DNA of 5,643 nucleotides from Actinomycetes bacterium. Its GTDB lineage: Bacteria > Actinomycetota > Acidimicrobiia > Acidimicrobiales > RAAP-2. Made by a program: the position numbers and the translations under genes. The stretch lies in assembly GCA_021787255.1 (NCBI GenBank), contig JAJYMD010000328.1:1-5643 (forward strand), in the 5' to 3' direction. Below, one piece after another: positions 1-5,643 of this stretch (position 1 is its first letter; every line of letters begins with the position of its first letter). The notes beneath the pieces were generated by a model. It worked only from the letters and a program-made list of their open reading frames with translations, was not told the origin of the DNA and searched no databases.

Positions 1-683
1 CCACGCGCAACCCGGCCGGGACCTTCCCCGTCGTGGCGTGGCGACGGGGCGGCGAGCTCGCCTGGGGGATCGAGGCGATCATGCTGACGGCTGGGGCCTG
101 CGTCGACTGGCTGCGCGACGACCTCGAGCTCGTCGCGACCTCGGCAGAGACCGAGATGCTCGCCGCGTCCTGCGAGACCACCTGCGACGTCTGGTTCGTG
201 CCCGCGCTCATGGGCATGGGCACCCCGGCATGGGACTTCGGCGCCAGGGGTGCGCTCGTCGGGCTCACGCGTGGGTGTGACCGGGCCCAGATCGCCCGCG
301 CCGTGCTCGAGGGGGTGGCGCATCGCGGCGCTGACCTGCTCGAGGCGGCCCAGGCGGACGCTGGCGTGAAGGTCGCCTCTGTCAGGGTGGACGGAGGCAT
401 GAGCGCCAACCGGGTGTTCGTCCAGGCGCTGGCCGACGCCACGCTCCTGCCCGTGGAGCTCTCGCGCGAGCTCGAGGCCACGACGCTCGGTGCCGGGCTC
501 CTCGCCGGCGTCGGCGCAGGCGTCCTCCCCGGGATCGAGGAGATCGCGGACTCCTACCACCCGCGCGACGTCGTGGAGCCCAGGCTCGACGACACTGCAC
601 GCCGCGCGCTGCGGAGCCGGTGGCTGGAGGCGCGAGAGCGGGCCGCTCGCACGATCCCTGAGCTCTCGGGGATCGAGTTCTAG
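1..683 (+). CDS. glpK: Glycerol kinase-like FGGY kinase, C-terminal part (5' end outside window)
   Basis: Glycerol kinase phosphorylates glycerol to sn-glycerol 3-phosphate with ATP in the cytoplasm. The frame is open from the left edge (first whole codon at 3) to TAG at 681-683, giving 226 residues of the C-terminal FGGY domain. Diagnostic stretches are FVPALMGMGTPAWDFGARGA followed by LVGLTRG (compare the family pattern GAPYWDPYARGAIxGLTRG), the IARAVLEGVAHRGADLLEA helix, the nucleotide-binding motif VRVDGGMSAN, and the ATTLGAGLLAGVGAGV segment. The methionine at 33 is internal, because homologous sequence (TRNPAGTFPVVAWRRGGE) continues upstream of it. The N-terminal domain and the catalytic aspartate lie outside the window. 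Some normally conserved positions differ (APYWDP is TPAWDF; RVDGGA is RVDGGM), so a related FGGY kinase for another polyol is possible. The stop is 10 bases before the start chosen for the MoxR gene, which suggests co-transcription. Confidence 0.85.
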   Translation, partial: TRNPAGTFPVVAWRRGGELAWGIEAIMLTAGACVDWLRDDLELVATSAETEMLAASCETTCDVWFVPALMGMGTPAWDFGARGALVGLTRGCDRAQIARAVLEGVAHRGADLLEAAQADAGVKVASVRVDGGMSANRVFVQALADATLLPVELSRELEATTLGAGLLAGVGAGVLPGIEEIADSYHPRDVVEPRLDDTARRALRSRWLEARERAARTIPELSGIEF

Positions 684-687
684 GGGG
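682..687 (+). promoter_or_regulatory. Ribosome-binding site of the MoxR gene
   Basis: AGGGGG lies 6 bases upstream of the GTG at 694 and overlaps the TAG stop of the kinase (681-683). It is the best Shine-Dalgarno-like sequence near the start of the MoxR reading frame and is the main reason for choosing that start. With only 10 bases between the two genes there is no room for a separate promoter outside the kinase coding sequence. Confidence 0.5.
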
Positions 688-693
688 TTCGGC

Positions 694-1737
694 GTGAGCG
701 CGTGGTCCGGTGCAGCAGTCGAACGCAGCGAGCCGCCCGGTGCCGGCGCGCGCCGGTCGCCACCCGTGGAACCCCAAGACGTGCAGGGCGACCGCTCGCA
801 GGACGCGATGGATCTCGCCGGCGCGTCGGCGCTCGCCCGGACGCTCCACGACACGGTCGGCAAGGTCGTGCTGGGTGCGCCAGGCGCGGTGACCGTCGCC
901 GTCTGCGCCGCGATCTCCGGAGGCCACCTCCTCGTCGAAGACGTCCCGGGGACCGGCAAGACGGTGCTCGCACGAACGCTCGCGACCGCCCTCGGCGCGG
1001 AGCTTTCCCGCATCCAGGGCCACACCGACCTTTTGCCGAGCGACATCACCGGCGTGTCCGTCTACTCGCCGGAGCGAGGAGACTGGCGATTCCACCAGGG
1101 CCCGGTCTTCGCCCACGTGGTGCTGCTCGACGAGCTGAACCGGACGCCGCCCAGGACGCAGTCCGCGCTGCTCGAGGCGATGGCCGAGGAGCAGGTGACC
1201 GTGGACGGGGCGCGCTGGCCCCTCCCCCACACCCACCTCGTCATCGCCACCCAGAACCCTGGCCAGCTCGGCACCTTCCCGCTCGTCGAGAGCCAGCTCG
1301 ACCGGTTCGCGCTGTCCACGCAGCTCGGCTACCCGGAGCTCGGGACCGAGATCGATCTCGTGATGGGAGAAGGCGGACAGGACGCGCTCGCGAAGCTCCG
1401 CCCGGTCTGCTCGACGGCGGCGTGGGGACGGCTGGTCGACGCGTGCATGGCCGTCCACGTGGCCCCGGAAGTCGCCGGCTACGCCGTGCGCCTCGCTCGT
1501 GCGACGCGTGAAGCGCAGGCGGTCCGTCTCGGTGCGAGCCCGCGAGCATCGATCACTCTCGTCCGCTCTGCCCAAGCGCACGCGCTGCTGGAGGGGCGCT
1601 CGTACGCGATCCCAGACGACGTCCAGGCGCTCGCGGTGGCGGGCCTTGCGCATCGGCTGGTCACTGACGCGGCCGTCGATCATCGTGTGGACGTCGTGCG
1701 GGAAGCGCTGGCGTCGGTGCCGGTCCCGAGACCGTGA
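694..1737 (+). CDS. MoxR-family AAA+ ATPase
   Basis: Cytoplasmic AAA+ ATPase of the MoxR/RavA branch, 347 residues from the GTG at 694. MoxR proteins are thought to be chaperone-like remodellers that act on or with the DUF58 and membrane proteins encoded beside them. Visible in order: GGHLLVEDVPGTGKT (Walker A, Lys89), the MoxR signature HTDLLPSDITG, Walker B VVLLDELNR (Asp146-Glu147), sensor 1 IATQNP (Asn188), the family motif GTFPLVESQLDRF, and a C-terminal lid with sensor-2 stretch GASPRAS and the pattern GRSYAIPDDV. All catalytic motifs look intact. The start is uncertain: an in-frame ATG at 808 gives 309 residues and places Walker A where it usually lies in this family, while GTG at 694 adds 38 proline/arginine-rich residues but has the better ribosome-binding site. 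The TGA overlaps the GTG of the DUF58 gene by 4 bases. Confidence 0.93.
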   Translation: MSAWSGAAVERSEPPGAGARRSPPVEPQDVQGDRSQDAMDLAGASALARTLHDTVGKVVLGAPGAVTVAVCAAISGGHLLVEDVPGTGKTVLARTLATALGAELSRIQGHTDLLPSDITGVSVYSPERGDWRFHQGPVFAHVVLLDELNRTPPRTQSALLEAMAEEQVTVDGARWPLPHTHLVIATQNPGQLGTFPLVESQLDRFALSTQLGYPELGTEIDLVMGEGGQDALAKLRPVCSTAAWGRLVDACMAVHVAPEVAGYAVRLARATREAQAVRLGASPRASITLVRSAQAHALLEGRSYAIPDDVQALAVAGLAHRLVTDAAVDHRVDVVREALASVPVPRP

Positions 1738-2645
1738 GCCCCCGCCGGCTGCCCCGAGCCCGCCGGCTGCCCCGAGCCCGCCGGATGCCCCGACCCCGCG
1801 GCGCGATGCCCGCCGCGACGATCGTCGTCGTCCTCGCCATCTGGGGGGTGGTCGCCCACGACGCCGGTGCCGGCTGGTTCCAGGCGATCGGTGCGCTGGT
1901 CGCCGGCACGCTCCTCGTGGGCATGGTCGCGCCCGCGGTCGTCGTGGCCCGTGCCCGTTGCCGCGTCGTCGCCTCGCCTCGCGACGCGTCGGTGGGCGTC
2001 CCTGTCGTAGTCGAGGTCCGGTCGAGCTCACCCGTCGAGCTCACCCCGCTCGACCCCAGCGGGCCCGCGGTGATGGCGAGCGGTGGCCAGGCAACGCTCG
2101 AGCTCCTCCCCGACCGCCGAGGCGTGCTCCGCCAGTGCACGGTGTCGGTCGCGAGCGCCGCCCCCTTCGGGGTCCTCTGGTGGACGCGCGCTGTGACGCT
2201 GCCCCTCGCACGGCCGCTCGCCGTGTCGCCTCGGGTCGGGGGCGGCGAGACCGGCGTCGAGCTCGTGCGCGGGCCCGCCGAGACGCCCCTGTCGGTCTCC
2301 GGGCACGGCGCCGAGCCACGCGGCGTGCGCCCCTACGCGCCCGGCGACCGCCGCACGCTCGTGCACTGGCCGGCGACCGCGCACTCCGCGTCGCTCATGG
2401 TGCGCGAGACGGAGCGCCCTGCTCCCCAGGCGGCCGTCGTCGACGGACGGCTCCCGTCGGATCCTGTCTCGGCGGAGCGCCACGCGGAGCGCGTGATGGC
2501 CACGGTACGTGCGCTGCTGCTCGCAGGCACGCGCGTGGAGCTCGAGACGGTGGAGCCCGGAGGCGAGGTCGTCGCCCCGGTCGCGTCGCTCCTCGAAGCA
2601 GGACGCCGGCTCGCGTTGGCCCTGCCGTGCGTCGAGACGACGTGA
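1734..2645 (+). CDS. DUF58 family protein, membrane-anchored
   Basis: A 303-residue DUF58 protein, the usual partner of MoxR ATPases; its molecular role is not established. The start is the GTG of a GTGA overlap with the MoxR stop. The first 22 residues are a repetitive Arg/Pro stretch (RRLPRA units), then two hydrophobic segments at about 29-42 and 50-71, so the protein is probably an N-in hairpin membrane anchor with a large cytoplasmic part. Residues 75-190 look beta-rich. The DUF58 signature is at 196-212: RGVRPYAPGDRRTLVHW (family pattern RxYxxGDxxRxIxW), followed by a VRE motif. The last ~70 residues resemble the short von Willebrand A-like tail of the family (VVDGRLPSD at 235-243) but carry no DxSxS metal site. 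In-frame ATGs at 1785 and 1806 are alternative starts; neither has a clear ribosome-binding site. The TGA overlaps the next GTG by 4 bases. Confidence 0.9.
   Translation: MSPRRLPRARRLPRARRMPRPRGAMPAATIVVVLAIWGVVAHDAGAGWFQAIGALVAGTLLVGMVAPAVVVARARCRVVASPRDASVGVPVVVEVRSSSPVELTPLDPSGPAVMASGGQATLELLPDRRGVLRQCTVSVASAAPFGVLWWTRAVTLPLARPLAVSPRVGGGETGVELVRGPAETPLSVSGHGAEPRGVRPYAPGDRRTLVHWPATAHSASLMVRETERPAPQAAVVDGRLPSDPVSAERHAERVMATVRALLLAGTRVELETVEPGGEVVAPVASLLEAGRRLALALPCVETT
1741..1801 (+). repeat. 18-bp tandem repeat, about 3.4 copies, at the start of the DUF58 gene
   Basis: The unit CCCGCCGGCTGCCCCGAG occurs identically at 1741-1758 and 1759-1776. A third copy at 1777-1794 has two substitutions (positions 9 and 18 of the unit), and a 7-base partial copy follows at 1795-1801. 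Because 18 is a multiple of three, the array is in frame and encodes six-residue units RRLPRA, RRLPRA, RRMPRP. The third unit creates an ATG at 1785 that could serve as an internal start. Confidence 0.9.
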
Positions 2646-4939
2646 GCTCGCTCAGGATCCTGACCGGGTCCGCCCGTGCATGGCAAGCCGAGCACTCCGT
2701 CGCGTTGCGCGCGTCTTCCGGCGCAGCGGTGTGCGTGGCGATCGCGGCGTGCGCGTCGCAAGGAGAGCTCCCTGGCTGGTACGGCGCGCTCGCCGCGACG
2801 CTCGTGTGCACCGGCGGCGTCCTGTCCTATCGGCGGCGAACGCGACCGGTCCCGTACCTGAAGCTGCTCCTCGGTGCCACGATGCTCGGGGCGTTCTTGT
2901 GGTTCTTCGTCACCGTGTCTGCCGACGCCGCCTCCGGGCGGCTGGGCGCCGTAGAGGCGCCGCTCGCCGTGCTGTTCACCGCGATGCAGACGGCCCACGC
3001 CTTCGACATGCCGTCGCGCCGGGACCTCGGCTTCTCGCTCGCGGGGTCGGCCACGCTCATGGCCGTCGCCGGGGCGCACGCCGCCGACCTCGACTTCGCT
3101 GTGTACGTCGCGCTGTGGGCGGTGCTCGCCCTCACGGGGCTGCACGCGTCGTGGGCGTCCATGGCCGGAGGGACCCCGCCGCGCTTGTCGGGGGTCCTCG
3201 CGTCGACGGCGGCAGCGCTGCTCGTCGGAGCGCTGCTCGTCGTCTTCTTCCCCGCGACGCGCCCGTCGAGCCTGTCGGGCGCTGGTCCCGCTGGGACAGC
3301 CGGCGCGAGCACCGACGCGCAACCCGCTCGCCTCGTGCCGGCACGCGGCGGCGCCCCCGAGCGCCCTGCGTCGGCAAGCGGACCCACGGGCGTCGGGGGG
3401 TACCTCGGCTTCGCCGGCCCGCTCGACACGGCGCTGCGCCCAAGGCTCGGCACAGAGGTGGTGCTCCGGGTGCGCGCGCAGCGCCCCACCTACTGGCTCG
3501 CCGAGACCTTCGACTCCTGGTCGGGGCGGTCCTGGTCCGAGACCGGTCCCGCGCGCGCCACGAGCCGCCTTCCTCAGGGCCGCAGCACGCGCGACGAACG
3601 CTGGAGGGTCCTCGCCGGCGGGCCGCCCTACCTCGTCGTGCCCGACGCGCGCTCAGATCGTCAGCCAGCTCGGCAGCCAGGGCCCGGAGGGACCGGGCCG
3701 CAGGTCCCTGGTGCGTCGCCCGGCGCGCAGGCCGACTACCAGACGTTCTCTCTCGCCGCTCCGGCGTCGAACCTGGTGCTCCACGCCGAGCAGGCCATTG
3801 CAGTGTGGATCCCCACGCGCCGCCTCTACGTCGGCGAAGGCGGCACCATCCGCACTGGCGTGACGCTCGGCGCAGGATCCGTCTACAGCGTGATGTCGGC
3901 GGTCGCGACCCCGAGCGACGCGGCCTTGGAGAAGGCGAACGGCACTTCGGGGCTGACACCCGCAGTCGCCCGAGAGGACCTGCAGCTCCCGCACCCGTAC
4001 CCGAGGGTGGCCGCCCTCGCGCGGCGGGTCACCGCGCACGACTCGACGGTGATCTCGAAGATCCGTGCGCTCGAGGGCTGGATCGGCTCGCACACGAAGT
4101 ACAGCCTCGACGTCCCGCCGCTCGCCTCCGGCCAGGACGCGGTCGTCCAGTTCCTCTTCCACACCCGGCGCGGCTTCTGCGAGCAGATCTCGACGTCGCT
4201 CGCAGTGATGCTCCGATCGCTTGGGATCCCCGCGCGCGAGGCCGTGGGCTACGTGCCCGGCCACTTCGACCCGCTCACCGGTCTCTACGACGAGCAGGCG
4301 AAAGACGCCCACGCTTGGGTGCAGGTGTGGTTCCCCGGATACGGATGGCAGAGCTTCGACCCCACCGCCCAGGTCCCGCTCGCCAACCCGTCGCCGGCGT
4401 CGACGATCGGCCAGGACCTCCTCGCCGCGCTCGGCCGCGTGCTGCCGGTGCCGGCCGTGCCGGTCGCCGCGGCGCTGGCCCTCGGCACGCTCGCGCTCGT
4501 GCTGCGGCACCGGCGCCGTCGTGAATGGAGCGCGAAGGTGACGCGTGAGCTCGAGCGCGCCGCGCGACGCTTGGCGATCCGCCCGGAGCCCGGAGCGACG
4601 CTGGGCTCGATCGCGACCGCGCTCGACGAGACGCTGGCGACCCGACCTCGTCCCGATCGCGCCTCGGCGTTCTCGTCGACAGGACCTCGACCGTCCGAAG
4701 AACAACGACCCTCCGCGCGCCACCTTGCGGACGTCGCGGCGGCTGCGGCGTGGGGCGACGGCGACGCGGGACGCGCGGCCGGGCGTGCGTACGTCCAGGA
4801 GGCCCGCCGGATCCGGCGCGCCGCGCGCCTCCACGCGCGTCGCGACGCGCGTGGAGGCGCGCACGGCCGAGCCGCGCGTCTCGCGCTCAGCCCTCCCCGG
4901 CCAGCAGCCCCTTCGCCTCGGCGAAGCTCGCACCTTTGA
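2642..4939 (+). CDS. TgpA-type membrane transglutaminase-like protein (DUF3488/transglutaminase core)
   Basis: A 765-residue polytopic membrane protein; the family is thought to act on envelope proteins or peptides as a protease or transglutaminase, with unknown substrate. Start is the GTG of a GTGA overlap with the DUF58 stop. About seven membrane segments lie at roughly 25-40, 46-63, 71-93, 103-121, 128-147, 150-172 and 184-204; arginines at 64-66 and 126-127 fit an N-in topology that puts the next part outside. A Pro/Gly/Ala linker (205-255) precedes a beta-rich domain with the family motif YWLAETFDSWSGRSW (284-298). The transglutaminase core (about 450-580) has the full triad: Cys513 in RRGFCEQ, His557 in DAHAWVQVWFPGYGW, Asp573 in SFDPT. 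A last membrane helix (602-622), then RHRRRR, leads into a cytoplasmic tail of about 140 residues, very Arg/Ala-rich at its end. The final 53 bases overlap the convergent reductase gene, so the real C-terminus is less certain than the rest. Confidence 0.9.
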   Translation: MSSLRILTGSARAWQAEHSVALRASSGAAVCVAIAACASQGELPGWYGALAATLVCTGGVLSYRRRTRPVPYLKLLLGATMLGAFLWFFVTVSADAASGRLGAVEAPLAVLFTAMQTAHAFDMPSRRDLGFSLAGSATLMAVAGAHAADLDFAVYVALWAVLALTGLHASWASMAGGTPPRLSGVLASTAAALLVGALLVVFFPATRPSSLSGAGPAGTAGASTDAQPARLVPARGGAPERPASASGPTGVGGYLGFAGPLDTALRPRLGTEVVLRVRAQRPTYWLAETFDSWSGRSWSETGPARATSRLPQGRSTRDERWRVLAGGPPYLVVPDARSDRQPARQPGPGGTGPQVPGASPGAQADYQTFSLAAPASNLVLHAEQAIAVWIPTRRLYVGEGGTIRTGVTLGAGSVYSVMSAVATPSDAALEKANGTSGLTPAVAREDLQLPHPYPRVAALARRVTAHDSTVISKIRALEGWIGSHTKYSLDVPPLASGQDAVVQFLFHTRRGFCEQISTSLAVMLRSLGIPAREAVGYVPGHFDPLTGLYDEQAKDAHAWVQVWFPGYGWQSFDPTAQVPLANPSPASTIGQDLLAALGRVLPVPAVPVAAALALGTLALVLRHRRRREWSAKVTRELERAARRLAIRPEPGATLGSIATALDETLATRPRPDRASAFSSTGPRPSEEQRPSARHLADVAAAAAWGDGDAGRAAGRAYVQEARRIRRAARLHARRDARGGAHGRAARLALSPPRPAAPSPRRSSHL
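4823..4862. terminator. Perfect 40-bp palindrome, probable terminator hairpin at a convergent junction
   Basis: Every base from 4823 to 4842 pairs with its partner from 4862 back to 4843, giving up to 18 stem pairs around a CGCG loop, almost all G-C. It begins 24 bases past the stop codon of the minus-strand reductase gene, a typical position for a terminator, though there is no T-run on either side (T-less hairpins are often proposed as terminators in actinobacteria). For the plus-strand operon the hairpin lies inside the open reading frame, 74 bases before the stop triplet. A second, shorter palindrome of 14 bp (4805-4818) sits just to its left. The pairing is seen directly; the terminator role is inferred from position. 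Confidence 0.6.
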
Positions 4940-5643
4940 CGAGCAGCGGCCGGAACGCCATGAGCTGTCGAGGACGGGAAACCGCGAGCGCGCCGGTGAG
5001 CCGACCTTTGCGACCGTAGATCGCCACGAACTTTCCGTCCTCTGCGTCGAGCTCGCCGTCCACGACTGCGACCTCGTCGGCCGGATCCGGGTGACCGAGG
5101 ACCTGGATCCGAAGGCCGTACTGGTCGGACCAGAAGTAGGGGACGGGATCGAACGGCTCGGCGCTCTTTCTCCCGGCGAGGAGGCTGCGGGCCGCGGCCG
5201 ACCCCATCTGGGACGCCATCTCCCAGTGCTCCACGCGAAGCGACCGCACCTCGCCGAGGTGCCGCCAGGTCCACCGGCACAGGTCGCCGGCGCACACCAC
5301 CCCGTCGGCCGCGAACAGTCCCTCGTCGCACACGACGCCGTCCTCGACCTCGAGGCCGGAGCCTTCCAACCACTCGGTGTTCGGCACGACGCCGATCCCC
5401 GCCACGACGACATCTCCGGGGACCGTGGCGCCGCCGCCGATCTCGACCTCGTAGCGCGCGCCCGGCGACTGCGCCCGCTCGCGCACCGCCTCGACAGCGG
5501 TGCCGGTGCGCAGCTCGACCCCGTGGCGGGCGTGCAGCGCACCGAGCGCGTGACCGATCTCCTCGCCCACGGCGGGCTCGAGCGGAGTCGGCATCGCCTC
5601 GAGCACGGTCACGGCACAGCCGAGACCCGCGCACGTCGACGCC
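4887..5643 (-). CDS. FAD-dependent NAD(P)H ferredoxin reductase (rhodocoxin/BphA4 type), C-terminal part
   Basis: C-terminal 251 residues of a cytoplasmic flavoprotein that would pass electrons from NAD(P)H through FAD to a ferredoxin, typically for a cytochrome P450 or an oxygenase. The frame is open from the right edge to TGA at 4889-4887. The fragment starts inside the pyridine-nucleotide fold (ASTCAGLGCAVTVLEAMPTP), where the acidic residue of VLEA suggests NADH rather than NADPH. Then come VVVAGIGVVPNTEWLEGSGL, the FAD-binding GVVCAGDLCRW, RVEHWEMASQMG, and the reductase C-terminal domain with PVPYFWSDQYGLRIQVLGH (PYFWSDQYG at 5115-5141) and FVAIYGRKGRLTGALAVSRP. The GTG at 5612 is internal, because conserved sequence continues upstream of it; the N-terminal FAD fold and start lie outside the window. 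No ferredoxin or P450 gene is visible here, so the electron acceptor is unknown. It converges on the transglutaminase gene with a 53-base overlap. Confidence 0.92.
   Translation of the reverse strand, partial: ASTCAGLGCAVTVLEAMPTPLEPAVGEEIGHALGALHARHGVELRTGTAVEAVRERAQSPGARYEVEIGGGATVPGDVVVAGIGVVPNTEWLEGSGLEVEDGVVCDEGLFAADGVVCAGDLCRWTWRHLGEVRSLRVEHWEMASQMGSAAARSLLAGRKSAEPFDPVPYFWSDQYGLRIQVLGHPDPADEVAVVDGELDAEDGKFVAIYGRKGRLTGALAVSRPRQLMAFRPLLVKGASFAEAKGLLAGEG

Noticed and set aside
382..2031. A 549-codon open frame on the minus strand
   Set aside because: It lies antisense to the kinase, MoxR and DUF58 genes, all of which show clear family motifs. Its product is an Arg/Gly/Pro-rich string with no recognisable domain, as expected for an antisense frame in very GC-rich DNA.
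1499..2641. Extension of the transglutaminase reading frame upstream of 2642
   Set aside because: The frame stays open back to 1499, but the translated extension is an Arg-rich shadow of the MoxR and DUF58 genes. The GTGA overlap at 2642 gives a natural start followed directly by family-like sequence.
2509..4524. A 671-codon plus-strand open frame overlapping the transglutaminase gene
   Set aside because: It is a +1-type shadow: the product is Arg-rich throughout and lacks membrane segments and motifs, whereas the frame from 2642 has both.
4805..4818. 14-bp palindrome CGCCGGATCCGGCG
   Set aside because: Short GC-rich palindromes of this size are common in such DNA. It is noted only as a neighbour of the 40-bp palindrome and is not called as a site of its own.
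4887..4939. Possible extra small gene at the convergent overlap
   Set aside because: No independent start, ribosome-binding site or coding signature is visible apart from the two overlapping gene ends.
3653..5542. A 629-codon minus-strand open frame spanning the reductase and transglutaminase genes
   Set aside because: It is out of frame with the reductase and antisense to the transglutaminase core. The translation is Arg/Ser-rich with no motif, while the competing frames carry intact catalytic motifs.
4285..5634. A 449-codon minus-strand open frame
   Set aside because: Another low-complexity Arg-rich shadow over the same two genes. The true reductase frame (4887-5643) is the one with conserved flavoprotein motifs.

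Overview
The window is very GC-rich and gene-dense, with strong G/C preference at third codon positions, GTG starts and overlapping genes. This suggests a high-GC actinobacterium. The divergent glycerol kinase and the rhodocoxin-type reductase would fit an Acidimicrobiia-like lineage, but that placement is a guess from sequence style, not a demonstrated assignment.

Layout, left to right. (1) Positions 1-683, plus strand: the C-terminal half of a glycerol kinase-like FGGY sugar kinase, cut by the window edge. (2) 694-1737, plus: a MoxR-family AAA+ ATPase. (3) 1734-2645, plus: a membrane-anchored DUF58 protein. (4) 2642-4939, plus: a 765-residue polytopic membrane protein of the TgpA type, with an extracytoplasmic transglutaminase-like domain and an intact Cys-His-Asp triad. 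(5) 4887-5643, minus: the C-terminal 251 residues of a FAD/NADH ferredoxin reductase, cut by the right edge. There is no non-coding gap longer than 10 bases, and I see no RNA gene, CRISPR array or mobile element.

Genes 2-4 form the widespread MoxR-DUF58-transglutaminase cassette. Both internal junctions are 4-base GTGA start/stop overlaps, which implies translational coupling and coordinated expression. From family knowledge, the MoxR ATPase is expected to act as a chaperone-like remodeller with DUF58 as its partner, and the transglutaminase-like protein is the membrane or envelope component. The substrate is not known from this sequence. The kinase stop codon overlaps the ribosome-binding site of the MoxR gene, so the cassette may be transcribed from the kinase promoter.

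The most unusual local features are a perfect 40-bp palindrome (4823-4862) at the convergent junction, lying inside the 3' end of the transglutaminase gene but just past the stop of the reductase gene, and an 18-bp tandem repeat at the very start of the DUF58 gene that encodes an arginine/proline-rich N-terminus. I found no clear evidence of a wholly new system. The window reads as an ordinary chromosomal region with a conserved but functionally poorly understood cassette.
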